Positions 1-9,023 of a stretch of DNA of 42,889 bases are shown here, piece after piece. The DNA is taken from the NCBI RefSeq assembly GCF_900113415.1, contig NZ_FOPH01000022.1, positions 1 to 42,889 on the forward strand. Reading direction: 5' to 3'. Source of the stretch: Oribacterium sp. WCC10. Its GTDB lineage: Bacteria; Bacillota; Clostridia; Lachnospirales; Lachnospiraceae. The notes below the pieces were generated by a model. The model had not been told where the DNA came from, did no database searches, and was given only the letters and a program-made list of their open reading frames with translations. The position numbers and the translations under genes were made by a program. Position 1 is the first letter of the stretch. Each line of letters starts with the position of its first letter.

Positions 1-197
1 GTTTCCTTATTTTTATAATCATACTTAGAATATCCAAGATGGTCGTCCATCTCAGCTTCAAGCATCCCCTGAAGAGTATCGCCTAAAAGGTCTTTGAGCA
101 TATCCTGTATGTCCTGAGCATCCTTAGGCTGATAGTGCTCAAGCAGACTTGTGATGAAAGCTTTTCTTTCGGGATCCATTTTTCTTCTACGTGACAT
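1..197 (-). CDS. IS256-family (mutator-type) transposase, N-terminal fragment cut by window edge
   Basis: The minus strand reads from an ATG at 197 with a strong GGAGG ribosome site just upstream and stays open to the window edge, giving about 65 residues. The translation starts MSRRRKMDPERKAF and contains the stretches KDAQDIQDMLKDLLGDTLQ and MLEAEMDDHLGYSKYD. This is the typical N-terminus of IS256/mutator-type transposases, which cut and paste DNA with a DDE catalytic domain lying further downstream. The rest of the gene is outside the window, so intactness cannot be judged. It is unrelated to the IS66 element next to it. Confidence 0.85.
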   Translation of the reverse strand, partial: MSRRRKMDPERKAFITSLLEHYQPKDAQDIQDMLKDLLGDTLQGMLEAEMDDHLGYSKYDYKNKE

Positions 198-288
198 AAA
201 AATATCCTCCTGGATTAATATTAATTCTAACATCAATCCAAGAGGATTATATCCTTCTTTAGGTTTACACAGAATAAATTACAGTCTT

Positions 289-329
289 ACTTGTGTATAG
301 TTTTTGTAACTTGTGTCTACTTTTTGTTG
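289..329. repeat. Tandem 20-bp repeat upstream of the IS256-type transposase
   Basis: Two adjacent copies beginning ACTTGTGT and ending TTTTTGT lie at 289-308 and 309-328 and match at about 17 of 20 positions. They sit upstream of the IS256-type transposase and just before the IS66 insertion. They may be part of the IS256-type element end (transposase binding), which is inference. Confidence 0.4.
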
Positions 330-332
330 ACT

Positions 333-340
333 AGTTCATA
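333..340. repeat. Left 8-bp target-site duplication of the IS66 element
   Basis: AGTTCATA directly precedes the left inverted repeat and is repeated exactly at 3140-3147. An 8-bp duplication is characteristic of IS66-family insertion. Confidence 0.9.
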
Positions 341-362
341 GTAAGCGCCAAGTGATAGGGCG
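341..362 (+). repeat. Left terminal inverted repeat of IS66 element
   Basis: GTAAGCGCCAAGTGATAG followed by GGCG. It matches the reverse complement of 3118-3139 at 21 of 22 positions; the first 18 bases are identical. Confidence 0.93.
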
Positions 363-526
363 GATTTCATCCGCCGGCTATTAGTGGAATAATAGAAGGA
401 CATATTGAGTACTATAGTCTCATGTCTTTCTAAGGTATTCACAATAGTAGATCATTTTACTACACTACCGGTTCATAGAAGTAGACTATTTTACTCTACT
501 AGAGAAGGAGAAATAGTAACACAACT

Positions 527-934
527 ATGAATACGAGAGCGAAGAAACGCACTAACGAGGAGTGGCGCCAGATCATCCTCGATGCACGTAATAGCGGGTT
601 GAGTGATTATGAGTATTGTCGCATAAACACAATCCCACCAAGTACATTTTATAGAGCAATCAAAAGATTGCGCCGGCTATCCTGTGATATCCCTGCCGGA
701 GTAGTAACTCAGGACAGGCAAAAGCAGGAAGTCGTTCCAATAAATCTTTCCGATCTGCCGTTAACAAAGACAGATCAGATACAACCGGTCCCAGGAGTTG
801 TCTGCGACAGTATGTCTGGTCCTCTTGAGACAACAATGCGGATCACCATAGGAGGCAGCACCCTCGAACTATCAAACAATGCAGATCCAAGGCTCATTGG
901 TTCGGTAATAAGGATGCTGAACAGCTCATGCTAG
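527..934 (+). CDS. tnpA: IS66-family accessory protein TnpA (orf1), HTH protein
   Basis: A 135-residue first gene of the IS66 element. The N-terminus (RTNEEWRQIILDARNSGLSD, then YEYCRINTIPPSTFYRAIKR) has the helix-turn-helix form of IS66 TnpA, which helps transposition. The stop overlaps the tnpB start by seven bases, so translation is probably coupled. A purine-rich GGAGAA motif lies rather far upstream of the ATG. The length is normal for the family. Confidence 0.88.
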   Translation: MNTRAKKRTNEEWRQIILDARNSGLSDYEYCRINTIPPSTFYRAIKRLRRLSCDIPAGVVTQDRQKQEVVPINLSDLPLTKTDQIQPVPGVVCDSMSGPLETTMRITIGGSTLELSNNADPRLIGSVIRMLNSSC

Positions 935-1299
935 GCGATATCTCCAGCGCAAACAAGATTTATCTTGTCACTGGGTACACCGACATGAGGAAGAGCATAG
1001 ATGGTCTCATGGCTATAGTCCGCGATGCGTATAACCTTGATCCGTACAGTAACGCCGTATTCCTGTTCTGCGGAAGACGTGCCGACCGCATCAAGGCCTT
1101 GCACTACGAAAAAGACGGGTTCTGCTTGTTATACAAAAGGCTCGAAAGAACCTACGGTGAAGCATTCCGTTTTCAGTGGCCAAGGCATGCATCCGAGGTC
1201 AGAAATCTGACCAGGCAGGAGTTCCGCTGGCTGCTCGAAGGTCTGTCGATCGATCAGCCAAAAGCAATAAAACCCACGACAGAAAAACGAGACTTCTGA
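928..1299 (+). CDS. tnpB: IS66-family accessory protein TnpB (orf2)
   Basis: A 123-residue protein with the family signature VTGYTDMRKSIDGLMAIV near the N-terminus, and FLFCGRRADRIKALHYEKDG followed by GFCLLYKRLERT. These are hallmarks of IS66 Orf2 (TnpB), a small protein required for IS66 transposition whose exact biochemical role is not settled. It starts at 928 inside the end of tnpA. A gap of about 130 bp separates it from tnpC. Confidence 0.93.
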   Translation: MLGDISSANKIYLVTGYTDMRKSIDGLMAIVRDAYNLDPYSNAVFLFCGRRADRIKALHYEKDGFCLLYKRLERTYGEAFRFQWPRHASEVRNLTRQEFRWLLEGLSIDQPKAIKPTTEKRDF

Positions 1300-1427
1300 G
1301 CTATAGTCAGGTTGCACAAACTTTCCGAAATTGCACAAAGCTGTCCTCCGGCAGAAGCCCTAGAACCTAGGAAAAACGTGCTTTCAGCGGTATAATTATA
1401 CCAGTTTTGAAAGGACGGATTTAGGCT

Positions 1428-3107
1428 ATGTCAAAGGCAGATCTCTCAGAAAAGAACTCAGAAGAAAAAATCGAATACCTGATTAATGAGGTCAATTCCA
1501 AAGAGGCTGAAGTGGCTGAACTTCGTCAGGAACTCGCTGATGCAAAGGAGACCATCGAAGAATTCAAGCGCATGATCTTTGCTTCAAGGTCAGAGAAAAA
1601 GCATGTCGGATTCGATGATCCGAACCAGATGACTCTGATGGATCTTTTCAACGAGGCCGAGTTTGCATCTGACCCGTCTGCAGAAGAACTTCCGATCGAG
1701 CAGGTCGTTGAAGGCTATCTTCGTAAAAAGGCAGACGATAAAAAAAAGAAGTCAACCTACGAAGAAATGTTTGATTCTCTTCCTTCAAGGGAACTCAGAT
1801 GTTCTGTGGCTCCCGAAGACAGGATCTGCCCGGACTGCGGTGCCGAAATGGAACGCATAGGCTGGGACTATGTTCGTACCGAACTGGAGATCATCCCGGC
1901 CCAGGTACGAAAGGTCGTTATCTATCAGGAAAAGGTAGCCTGCAGGAAATGTGCCGAAAGATTTGGCGAGGCATATTTCGTAGAAGCCGAGATCCCATCC
2001 GTTCTGATACCCAAGAGCTTTGCGTCTCCGACTACAGTTGCTTACGTCATGTATGAGAAGTACATCAACTCCATGCCACTGTACCGTCAGGAAAAAGCCC
2101 TGTTACAGATGGGAGTAAAGATCAGCCGCACAACCCTGGCAAACTGGTGCATTTATTGTGGTCTTAAGTACTTTAAACCTGTTTATCAGGTAATGGCAGG
2201 TCACCTCCTTGAAAGGAATTGTACGGCGGGTGATGAAACACCCTGCCAGGTACTCAAAGAAGATGGCAGGACAGCCCAGCAGAAGTCTTACATGTGGATT
2301 CATTGTTCCACAAACCTGGATGGGCTTCCGCCGATTATGCTCTATGAGTACAATCCGTCGAGATCAGGTTCTGTCCCTGAGAACTTTTATAAAGAGTACA
2401 AAGGGAAGTACGTCATAGCTGACGGATACCAGGGCTACAATAAACTGCCCAAAGGAACTGTACGTTGTGGATGCCTGGCGCATTTCCGTCGAAAGTTCTA
2501 TGAGGCATTGCCGGCAGCCGACAGGAAAGCAGGCAAGTCCAAATCTCCTGCAGCCCTGATCGTGAATCTCTGTGACAAGATCTTTGAGATCGAGCGAGGA
2601 TTCATCGAACTGACACCGGCAGAGCGAAAAATACAGCGTGAAAAATCCAAGGAGCGCGAGATCTGGAAAATGATCTGGACTGCATTGGATAACATCTCAG
2701 CCAGCTCAGGGAGCCAGTTGGGGAAAGCGCTGACCTATGCCCGAAACCAGAAACCATACATGGAGAATTATTTCCTGGATGGCGGTGTTCCGGTTTCAAA
2801 CAATTTCACAGAAAGCTGTGGTGCAAGACCATACGCAGTGGGAAGGAAAAACTTCTATTTCCACGATACGCCTGATGGTGCTGAAGCAAGCTCCATTATA
2901 TATAGCCTTGCGCAGACAGCGAAGTTAAACAACATAAGCGTCTTCAAGTATCTGCAAACGGTACTTCTTTACATGCCGGACTACATCAATGAGCCCGAGG
3001 GCATTGAGGAACTGATGCCATGGTCAGATAAAATGAAGAAGCTTTGTGCCATAAACAAAAAACCAACGGTCGAAGATGAATCGGGCAACCCGGCACTCTT
3101 CGTCTAG
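1428..3107 (+). CDS. tnpC: IS66-family transposase TnpC (DDE)
   Basis: A 559-residue transposase. Domains in order: an N-terminal coiled coil (about residues 1-55), a linker, a C4 zinc finger (CPDCGAEM followed by CRKCAERF, about 135-180), a helical region ending in ISRTTLANWC, and the DDE catalytic core. The core includes the GDETPCQVL strand, the VIADGYQGYNKLPKG region and the downstream NNFTESCGARPYAVGRKNF segment carrying the acidic residue. The C-terminal IS66 domain follows. Full length and no frame breaks suggest an active enzyme. The stop lies 10 bases before the right inverted repeat. Confidence 0.95.
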   Translation: MSKADLSEKNSEEKIEYLINEVNSKEAEVAELRQELADAKETIEEFKRMIFASRSEKKHVGFDDPNQMTLMDLFNEAEFASDPSAEELPIEQVVEGYLRKKADDKKKKSTYEEMFDSLPSRELRCSVAPEDRICPDCGAEMERIGWDYVRTELEIIPAQVRKVVIYQEKVACRKCAERFGEAYFVEAEIPSVLIPKSFASPTTVAYVMYEKYINSMPLYRQEKALLQMGVKISRTTLANWCIYCGLKYFKPVYQVMAGHLLERNCTAGDETPCQVLKEDGRTAQQKSYMWIHCSTNLDGLPPIMLYEYNPSRSGSVPENFYKEYKGKYVIADGYQGYNKLPKGTVRCGCLAHFRRKFYEALPAADRKAGKSKSPAALIVNLCDKIFEIERGFIELTPAERKIQREKSKEREIWKMIWTALDNISASSGSQLGKALTYARNQKPYMENYFLDGGVPVSNNFTESCGARPYAVGRKNFYFHDTPDGAEASSIIYSLAQTAKLNNISVFKYLQTVLLYMPDYINEPEGIEELMPWSDKMKKLCAINKKPTVEDESGNPALFV

Positions 3108-3117
3108 TTAGAGTACA

Positions 3118-3139
3118 CGCGCTATCACTTGGCGCTTAC
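3118..3139 (-). repeat. Right terminal inverted repeat of IS66 element
   Basis: CTATCACTTGGCGCTTAC at 3122-3139 is the exact reverse complement of the first 18 bases of the left end; the match extends to 22 with one mismatch. Confidence 0.93.
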
Positions 3140-3147
3140 AGTTCATA
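3140..3147. repeat. Right 8-bp target-site duplication of the IS66 element
   Basis: AGTTCATA, identical to 333-340, directly follows the right inverted repeat. Confidence 0.9.
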
Positions 3148-3153
3148 AAAAGA

Positions 3154-3180
3154 AACTTCTGGTCCAGCGGACCAGAAGTT
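3154..3180 (-). terminator. Intrinsic terminator closing the defence operon
   Basis: A perfect 12-bp stem (AACTTCTGGTCC and its complement) with a 3-base loop. On the minus strand it is followed by TTTCTTTTTATG, a U-rich tail. It lies 22 bp after the stop of the last operon gene. The IS66 element inserted within a few bases of the end of its U tract. Confidence 0.88.
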
Positions 3181-3201
3181 AACAATTACTGTTATTAATG
3201 A

Positions 3202-4020
3202 TTATAAAACAACAAATTCTTTAACAAAATTATCTCCAATTGAAATCTTTGAACATCCACAACCTAATTCATTTGATATTTTTCTCATTTCATCAAAGTC
3301 ATTACTATTCATTTTATTTCCACAGTAGATATGCGAAGGCTTTACAGGAATCTTAACATTCTTTCCTGATAGCATAAAATCATCATCAAATGTAATATAT
3401 CTCCATTCCCTTTCAAATTCCCATGATTCATCTTTTATAATATTTCCAATACAATGTAACCAATAAAAGGCATTCGTCTTATCAGCTATAATATTTTCAG
3501 GTTTAAATACTGTTTTTATAGTATTAGTTAAATCAAATTTTCTTTCCAAGTAAACCACAGGCTTTAGAGCCTGTTGAAACTCATCATCTTCTGTAAGATT
3601 AGAAAAATCATATTCTACACAAAAGCCTTGGTATTTATCTGCATAATAATACCACATCGGAAAATTATTTATATCTTCTGTAAAACAACCAACAAAACAA
3701 TTTTCAAACCAAAAAAGAATTTGTTTTTCAATTTCATCAAGATATTTATCTACAGTTACATCATATTGCTTTAAATCAAACGTTTTCAGTAACTCATCTC
3801 GGTTCCAGTAGTAGCCTTTTGCATCGTATGGATCATCAAATCCTTTTATATGAGATACATATAATTGATTATTCCTTAATGTTTTTATTCTATTATCAGC
3901 AACTCTTTCAAATCGATATAGCTTTTTCGGAATATTGTCTCTTTTTATTTTATTTGCTTCAGACAACTTTCCATCGTGTAAGCATCCAATATAATCACCC
4001 TTCCACTTTTCGCTTGTCAT
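3202..4020 (-). CDS. DUF2971 domain protein, last gene of the defence operon
   Basis: A 272-residue protein matching the DUF2971 pattern: KLYRFERV near the start, LYVSHIKGFDDPYDAKGYYW, a central CFTEDINNFPMWYYYADKYQ, then GFCVEYDF, and WEFEREWRYITFDDDF before a final PSHIYCGNKM. DUF2971 proteins are common in bacterial defence islands but their activity is not established to my knowledge. I chose the ATG at 4020; the open frame extends six codons further to a TTG. It lies 27 bp after the DUF262 gene and just before the operon terminator, so it is probably co-transcribed. Confidence 0.75.
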   Translation of the reverse strand: MTSEKWKGDYIGCLHDGKLSEANKIKRDNIPKKLYRFERVADNRIKTLRNNQLYVSHIKGFDDPYDAKGYYWNRDELLKTFDLKQYDVTVDKYLDEIEKQILFWFENCFVGCFTEDINNFPMWYYYADKYQGFCVEYDFSNLTEDDEFQQALKPVVYLERKFDLTNTIKTVFKPENIIADKTNAFYWLHCIGNIIKDESWEFEREWRYITFDDDFMLSGKNVKIPVKPSHIYCGNKMNSNDFDEMRKISNELGCGCSKISIGDNFVKEFVVL

Positions 4021-4047
4021 TTTTCCATCTATCTCCAATTATTTCTT

Positions 4048-5856
4048 TTATTTAAGTGATTCATAATATGTTTTTATCTTCTTTGCCATTAGCTTTCTTC
4101 TTTGCTCTAAAAATTGAAGATAGTCATCTACTGTCATATTCTCAAACCCTTCCGGAATACAATTCATTTCAAGATTCTTCTTCAATTCCTCTTTGTCTGT
4201 AATCCCTCCATAAATACCCTTTCCGGTTTCAAGTTGATTCATTACCACAGACATATATTTCTTTGGAGCATCATCACTGATTTTAATATTTATCTCAGTT
4301 TGCAAATATGTATAATTAGCTATCTGGTTATACATACTTTTATTTGTAACACCATTTTTCATCAAGTACTTCTTCGGGAACAAGTGATGAATATCTCCAC
4401 GCTCTTCAAGCATTGTTTTTATTTCAATTTGTTCAGATAAGAATCCCTTATCATGCGCATTAACTTGAGCCATGAGGAATACATTATAATACGGGCTACT
4501 AGCCACCGATGTATTAAGATGGTCTACCAGAGCATGATTCCAAAACGCATCCGATAAAGCCCCTGCCTCAAATTGTTCCAAATACTCAATCGGATTCTCA
4601 TAAGACATAAATCGCTTAATATCATAATCAAACGACGATTCCGGAGATCCAGAATATCTTCCGGTAAGCATTGTCGCAACAACCCATCTGCGTACAGTTT
4701 TTTCAATAATATTTGAATCTATTCCACGGTTTCTTAATCCAATAAATAACGTGTATCCAAAGTTAAGTACATTCTGTGATCTTACAAGTGATGCCTTTTC
4801 AATTCCAATTGATTTTAGAATCATCAAGTAACGCTTGAAATTCGTCTCGTTTACCACCGAAAGGACAGCATCATGCAAATCTTTAAACGATGCTTCCGCT
4901 ATTTCATCCTTATATTCACGAGTTTCAAAATCACGCCCTGATAATAATGCAACTAAATCAGACAGACGGCCTCTTACAAATTTATAGGTAAAAGCCACTC
5001 GAAGTACATCCGTATAATCAGGAACATATATATCCTCATTTTCTTTAACTACCCATTTAATTTTATCAAATTCAGGTTTTTCAGCAAACTCCATATCATT
5101 GTTCTTAATAAGTTCATAATCAGCCGGAGATTGCATAAAATGACAAAAATAATCAATAATTTTTCTTGTTATGTTTCCGCCATAAATCTCATTACTTGAA
5201 ATCTTACTCATAGCAAAATCAGCCTGAGATAAAACAACTCCTTTTGAATTTATTCGAATGAAGATATCTGTAACTTGTTCAATATCTAATTCATGAGAAA
5301 GATTAATTACTCCAAGATTATTATTTTCTATGCTTTTAAGATTCGTAATTATCCTTGATACTTTAGATTTATCTTCATTTGCAGCAAGTCCATTTTTATC
5401 GCAGTATTCCATTACAAAGCTGAAAACATCAAATGATGGGTTAAATATCTCTGATATATCACTTATGTACTTTACATCATTAGTTGTCGCTGGTGTAGCA
5501 ACATCAAACTTCTCTTCAAGAGGATTAAACGCAATCTTAATGCGTTTCTTTTTATAATCAGAATCCACAACTTCCTGCCCTACAATAGCAGCCGTTAAAG
5601 CTGTAATTCTTTGCTGTCCATCAATAAGAACCTTCTTTCCTATCGACATTGTGCCATCTTTAAGCTTTACATCTGGATTCTGCCAAACAATAATATATCC
5701 AACTGGATAATTCTGGTACAAAGAATCAATAAGATCTCTTACTTTTGTGCTGTCCCATACAAACGGTCTTTGTATCTCCGGGATTGCTATTTCACCATTT
5801 TTAATACTTGCCAACAATGAACTTACCGCAATATTATTCACGTCATACTTTGCCAT
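4048..5856 (-). CDS. DUF262/DUF1524 protein, GmrSD-like nuclease candidate
   Basis: A 602-residue protein. The N-terminus has the DUF262 (ParB/Srx-like, GmrS-type) motifs IPEIQRPFVWD (about 25-35), YPVGYIIVW (about 50) and IDGQQRITAL (about 78-87). The C-terminus has an HNH-like DUF1524 (GmrD-type) module, GDIHHLFPKKYL near 487-498, followed by YNQIANYTYL and NIKISDDAPKKYM. In GmrSD-type type IV restriction enzymes these two modules recognise and cut modified DNA with nucleotide use. The ribosome site AAGGGG precedes the ATG and the gap to hsdR is 12 bp. Its position suggests it adds a second restriction activity, perhaps against phages with modified DNA; that target is inference. Confidence 0.82.
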   Translation of the reverse strand: MAKYDVNNIAVSSLLASIKNGEIAIPEIQRPFVWDSTKVRDLIDSLYQNYPVGYIIVWQNPDVKLKDGTMSIGKKVLIDGQQRITALTAAIVGQEVVDSDYKKKRIKIAFNPLEEKFDVATPATTNDVKYISDISEIFNPSFDVFSFVMEYCDKNGLAANEDKSKVSRIITNLKSIENNNLGVINLSHELDIEQVTDIFIRINSKGVVLSQADFAMSKISSNEIYGGNITRKIIDYFCHFMQSPADYELIKNNDMEFAEKPEFDKIKWVVKENEDIYVPDYTDVLRVAFTYKFVRGRLSDLVALLSGRDFETREYKDEIAEASFKDLHDAVLSVVNETNFKRYLMILKSIGIEKASLVRSQNVLNFGYTLFIGLRNRGIDSNIIEKTVRRWVVATMLTGRYSGSPESSFDYDIKRFMSYENPIEYLEQFEAGALSDAFWNHALVDHLNTSVASSPYYNVFLMAQVNAHDKGFLSEQIEIKTMLEERGDIHHLFPKKYLMKNGVTNKSMYNQIANYTYLQTEINIKISDDAPKKYMSVVMNQLETGKGIYGGITDKEELKKNLEMNCIPEGFENMTVDDYLQFLEQRRKLMAKKIKTYYESLK

Positions 5857-5868
5857 TTTATTTTCCCC

Positions 5869-8800
5869 TTATGCCACTTCTTTATACCTCATATAAACAT
5901 ACTCATATATCTTCTGCCTATATTCAGATATACGTATTTCATCATAACACTCCGGAAGTTCCATCCAAAGAGTATCTCTTATAAGATTATCAATCTCTGC
6001 TTTTGTTTCTTGCTTATCCGTCCAGTGATCCAATTCTGCAATTCTGCCTTTAATCTTCTCAAGTAAATCTACAGCTACCTTTTTAATAGCTTTGATGTCT
6101 TCCTTTGAAAGATTCTCATTAAACAACAAATCATACAAAGACAGTTCTTCGTCACTTGAAAATCCCTCACGAACATAACGTTGCTCCTCTTCGTTCATGG
6201 AATTTGCCAAATCCATTAAGTCCATGAAAGTCTTTTCGATATTTGCTCTGTCCTGCTCCTGATTATACTCTTCGATAATCTTTTGATATCTTTCATAATA
6301 ATCTACACGTGAAGGATTTTCTTTCAGCATTACATCTATTCGAATTTGAATAAGCTCATCCAAATCTTTTAAGACAAGATTCTTTTGTTTAACTTTCGCA
6401 AACTCTCTACGTAACAAATCAAAGTCAATCTTCGATATATCAAAACGTTTTGCCTGTTTATCTTCCACTGTATGAGTATCAATTTCAATATAATCACTTA
6501 AAATCCCATTAATCTGAACCATCAAATCAACGGTATCTACATGCTTTTTCTTTTTCTTAAGTTCATCAAATATAGCAATTATCGCATCCTTGCGTTCACG
6601 ATCAGCTTGTGATATATCATCTCTATCCAAATACTTCATCATACGTGTAAGTTCAGTCGCGTAGGTCGCAAAACGTTTTGCTGACTCCTTACTGTCAGAT
6701 ACAGCATTTGCCGCCGTTTGTAACATACCAAGCTTTGTAAAGTCTTTAGCATATATCAAATCATTTAACTCGAAATCTTTTTCTTCTAAAAACTCTTCAG
6801 CAGAAGATATCACTTCAAGCACTCGTGTAATAAGTTCCGCTTTGTCTACTGTAGGATCAGTGTTTCTTCCACCTATATTTGCAGTATAATCCGCAAGAGC
6901 TTTTCTTAACGCTTTAACAATACCAATATAATCTATTATCAAGCCATTGCTTTTTCCTTCATTCACACGATTAGCACGAGCTATAGTCTGCATCAAGGTA
7001 TGTGCTTTTAGTGGCTTATCCAAATACAAGCAAGACAAACACTTTACATCAAAGCCGGTAAGCCACATTGCGCAAACGAAGACCACGCGTAATGGATTAT
7101 CGGAATCTTTAAATTCCTTATCCAACTCACGCTTTTCCATCTTTGCTCTGTGAACCTTAATATCTAAATCCCATTTTTTGAATGTCTGGATTTCGTTTTG
7201 TTCCTGTGAAATCACAACCGCCATCTCGGTTTCTTTCATCCACTTAATCTTTCGATCTAATTCAAGCACTTCTTGCTGAGATGCAGTTCTTCTTTCTTCC
7301 TCTAATCTTTCAATTTCATCTTTCCAGTATTCCTGAACGAAATTATACATACGTACACATGTAACTTTATTAAGGCATACAAACATCGCTTTTCCGCTCG
7401 TCCAAAGGTCTGTATAATGCTGTACAAAATCCTTTGCAACCGAACGAAGTCGTGGCTCCGCAGTTAAAAGATGAATTTCTTTCTCAAATTCATGTTCTAA
7501 TTTTTCCTGCTGTTCTGCATCTAAATCGGCAGCTTCAATCGCATCCAGTATTTCATCCGTAATCTCAGGATTATGGATATCAAGAATCTTCTCACCGCGA
7601 TTTTCATAATATAAAGGAACTGTTGCCTTATCTTCTACAGCACGCTTAAAGTCATAGATCGAAATATAACCACCAAATGTACGCTCAGTAATATTGTCAC
7701 TTGATAACAATGGTGTACCTGTAAATCCAATTCTTGAAGCTGTAGGTAGTAACCCAACCATATTATCCGCAAATATACCATACTGACTTCTATGCGCCTC
7801 ATCAGACATGATTATAATGTCATGGTCAGGATATACAGGTTCTGTAGGCTTTTTATTAAACTTCTGAATAAGAGTGAAAATAAAACTTGGATTCCCTTTT
7901 AGTTTTTGTACTAAGTCATCTCCACTTGTTGCAGTAAACTGCGATGCCTTTGTTTTCCCTAAAAGGCCACAATTCTCAAAAGTATCACTAATCTGTGTAT
8001 TTAATTCTTCTCGATCTGTTAAAACAACTATCGTAGGGGAACCGGTAAACTTCCTACGTATTTTCTGCGATAAGAAAAGCATCGAATAACTCTTTCCCGA
8101 GCCCTGAGTATGCCAAAAAACGCCCAGTTTACCATCATTAAGCTTACGTGCTTCATAAGCCTTTATAGCTTCATTAACACCCAAATACTGATGATTCCTT
8201 GCAAGAATCTTAATAGTCTTTCCACCAGAATGATCATAGAGGATAAAATTCTCCAACAAATCAAGGAAATTGTCCTTCTTACATATACCTCTAAGCATAG
8301 TTTCAAGAACCACGTTTCCTTCGTCGCTCTCATTTAATCTCTTCCATTCATGGAAAAACTCATATTTACTTCCAAGAGTACCTATCTTTGCTTCCACTCC
8401 ATTAGAAAGCATCAAAAAAGCGTTGTAATAGAACAGATGCGGAATTGTATCCAAATAATCTGTGTAGTTGTCAGTATATGCATTCTGAACATCTACGGAA
8501 TTCTTCTTAAGTTCCACAAATAATAGCGGGATACCATTAACAAAGCCTACAATGTCTGTTCTACGACGGTACAAATCACCATGAATTTTCATTTCCTTTA
8601 CTGCCAGAAAATGATTTCGTTCCATATCATCCGGATGCTGGAAGTCAATAACCATGGCTCTCTTTTCTTCCGTCTGCCCATTTGGTTTCTTTTCCGTAAC
8701 CGGAATACCATCTCGAATAAGGGAATACTTTTCTTCGTTTATCTGCATTAAAGATGAAGTTGATAGATGTTTTTCAAAAGTGTTCTGAGCTTCTATTACC

Positions 8801-9018
8801 TGTGCATCTGTAATCCACGGATTGAGCGTACGAAGTGCCTTCTGAAAATATCGCACTAAAAGGATATCCTTGTAAGAACTTCTTCCAAAAGTTCCATTCT
8901 TTCCAAGGACTTCTTGGTTATATGCCATCTCTACCTGCCACCCTAACTCTTCTTCTAGCAGATGTCCGGCACTTTCTTGTACTAATATATTTTCAGAATA
9001 ATCGTAGCTCAACGTCAT
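5869..9018 (-). CDS. hsdR: Type I restriction endonuclease subunit R (HsdR)
   Basis: About 1,049 residues. The N-terminal PD-(D/E)XK nuclease is visible as TDIVGFVNGIPLLFVELKK (Asp, then Glu-X-Lys). The SF2 motor follows, with Walker A HTQGSGKSYSM, DEAH in IIIMSDEAHRSQYG, the GFTGTPLL motif and the later TGFDVKCLSCLYLDKPL and QTIARANRV motifs. The C-terminal helical domain binds the methylase complex. It translocates DNA and cuts unmodified DNA with HsdM and HsdS. The start is uncertain. AGGAGG sits only two bases before the ATG at 9018 but seven bases before a TTG at 9012, which may be the real start. The open frame to 9054 would overlap the upstream gene. Confidence 0.95.
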   Translation of the reverse strand: MTLSYDYSENILVQESAGHLLEEELGWQVEMAYNQEVLGKNGTFGRSSYKDILLVRYFQKALRTLNPWITDAQVIEAQNTFEKHLSTSSLMQINEEKYSLIRDGIPVTEKKPNGQTEEKRAMVIDFQHPDDMERNHFLAVKEMKIHGDLYRRRTDIVGFVNGIPLLFVELKKNSVDVQNAYTDNYTDYLDTIPHLFYYNAFLMLSNGVEAKIGTLGSKYEFFHEWKRLNESDEGNVVLETMLRGICKKDNFLDLLENFILYDHSGGKTIKILARNHQYLGVNEAIKAYEARKLNDGKLGVFWHTQGSGKSYSMLFLSQKIRRKFTGSPTIVVLTDREELNTQISDTFENCGLLGKTKASQFTATSGDDLVQKLKGNPSFIFTLIQKFNKKPTEPVYPDHDIIIMSDEAHRSQYGIFADNMVGLLPTASRIGFTGTPLLSSDNITERTFGGYISIYDFKRAVEDKATVPLYYENRGEKILDIHNPEITDEILDAIEAADLDAEQQEKLEHEFEKEIHLLTAEPRLRSVAKDFVQHYTDLWTSGKAMFVCLNKVTCVRMYNFVQEYWKDEIERLEEERRTASQQEVLELDRKIKWMKETEMAVVISQEQNEIQTFKKWDLDIKVHRAKMEKRELDKEFKDSDNPLRVVFVCAMWLTGFDVKCLSCLYLDKPLKAHTLMQTIARANRVNEGKSNGLIIDYIGIVKALRKALADYTANIGGRNTDPTVDKAELITRVLEVISSAEEFLEEKDFELNDLIYAKDFTKLGMLQTAANAVSDSKESAKRFATYATELTRMMKYLDRDDISQADRERKDAIIAIFDELKKKKKHVDTVDLMVQINGILSDYIEIDTHTVEDKQAKRFDISKIDFDLLRREFAKVKQKNLVLKDLDELIQIRIDVMLKENPSRVDYYERYQKIIEEYNQEQDRANIEKTFMDLMDLANSMNEEEQRYVREGFSSDEELSLYDLLFNENLSKEDIKAIKKVAVDLLEKIKGRIAELDHWTDKQETKAEIDNLIRDTLWMELPECYDEIRISEYRQKIYEYVYMRYKEVA

Positions 9019-9023
9019 TCCTC

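Larger units (their letters stand above)
341..3139 (+). mobile_element. Complete IS66-family insertion sequence, 2,799 bp
   Basis: The element is bounded by inverted repeats at 341-362 and 3118-3139 and flanked by the 8-bp direct repeat AGTTCATA on both sides. It carries the usual three genes in order (tnpA, tnpB, tnpC), all intact and on the plus strand. Ends, duplication and reading frames all being intact suggests recent insertion. It landed immediately beside the terminator of the large minus-strand defence operon, between that operon and an IS256-type element. It is the only plus-strand coding block in the window. Confidence 0.95.
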
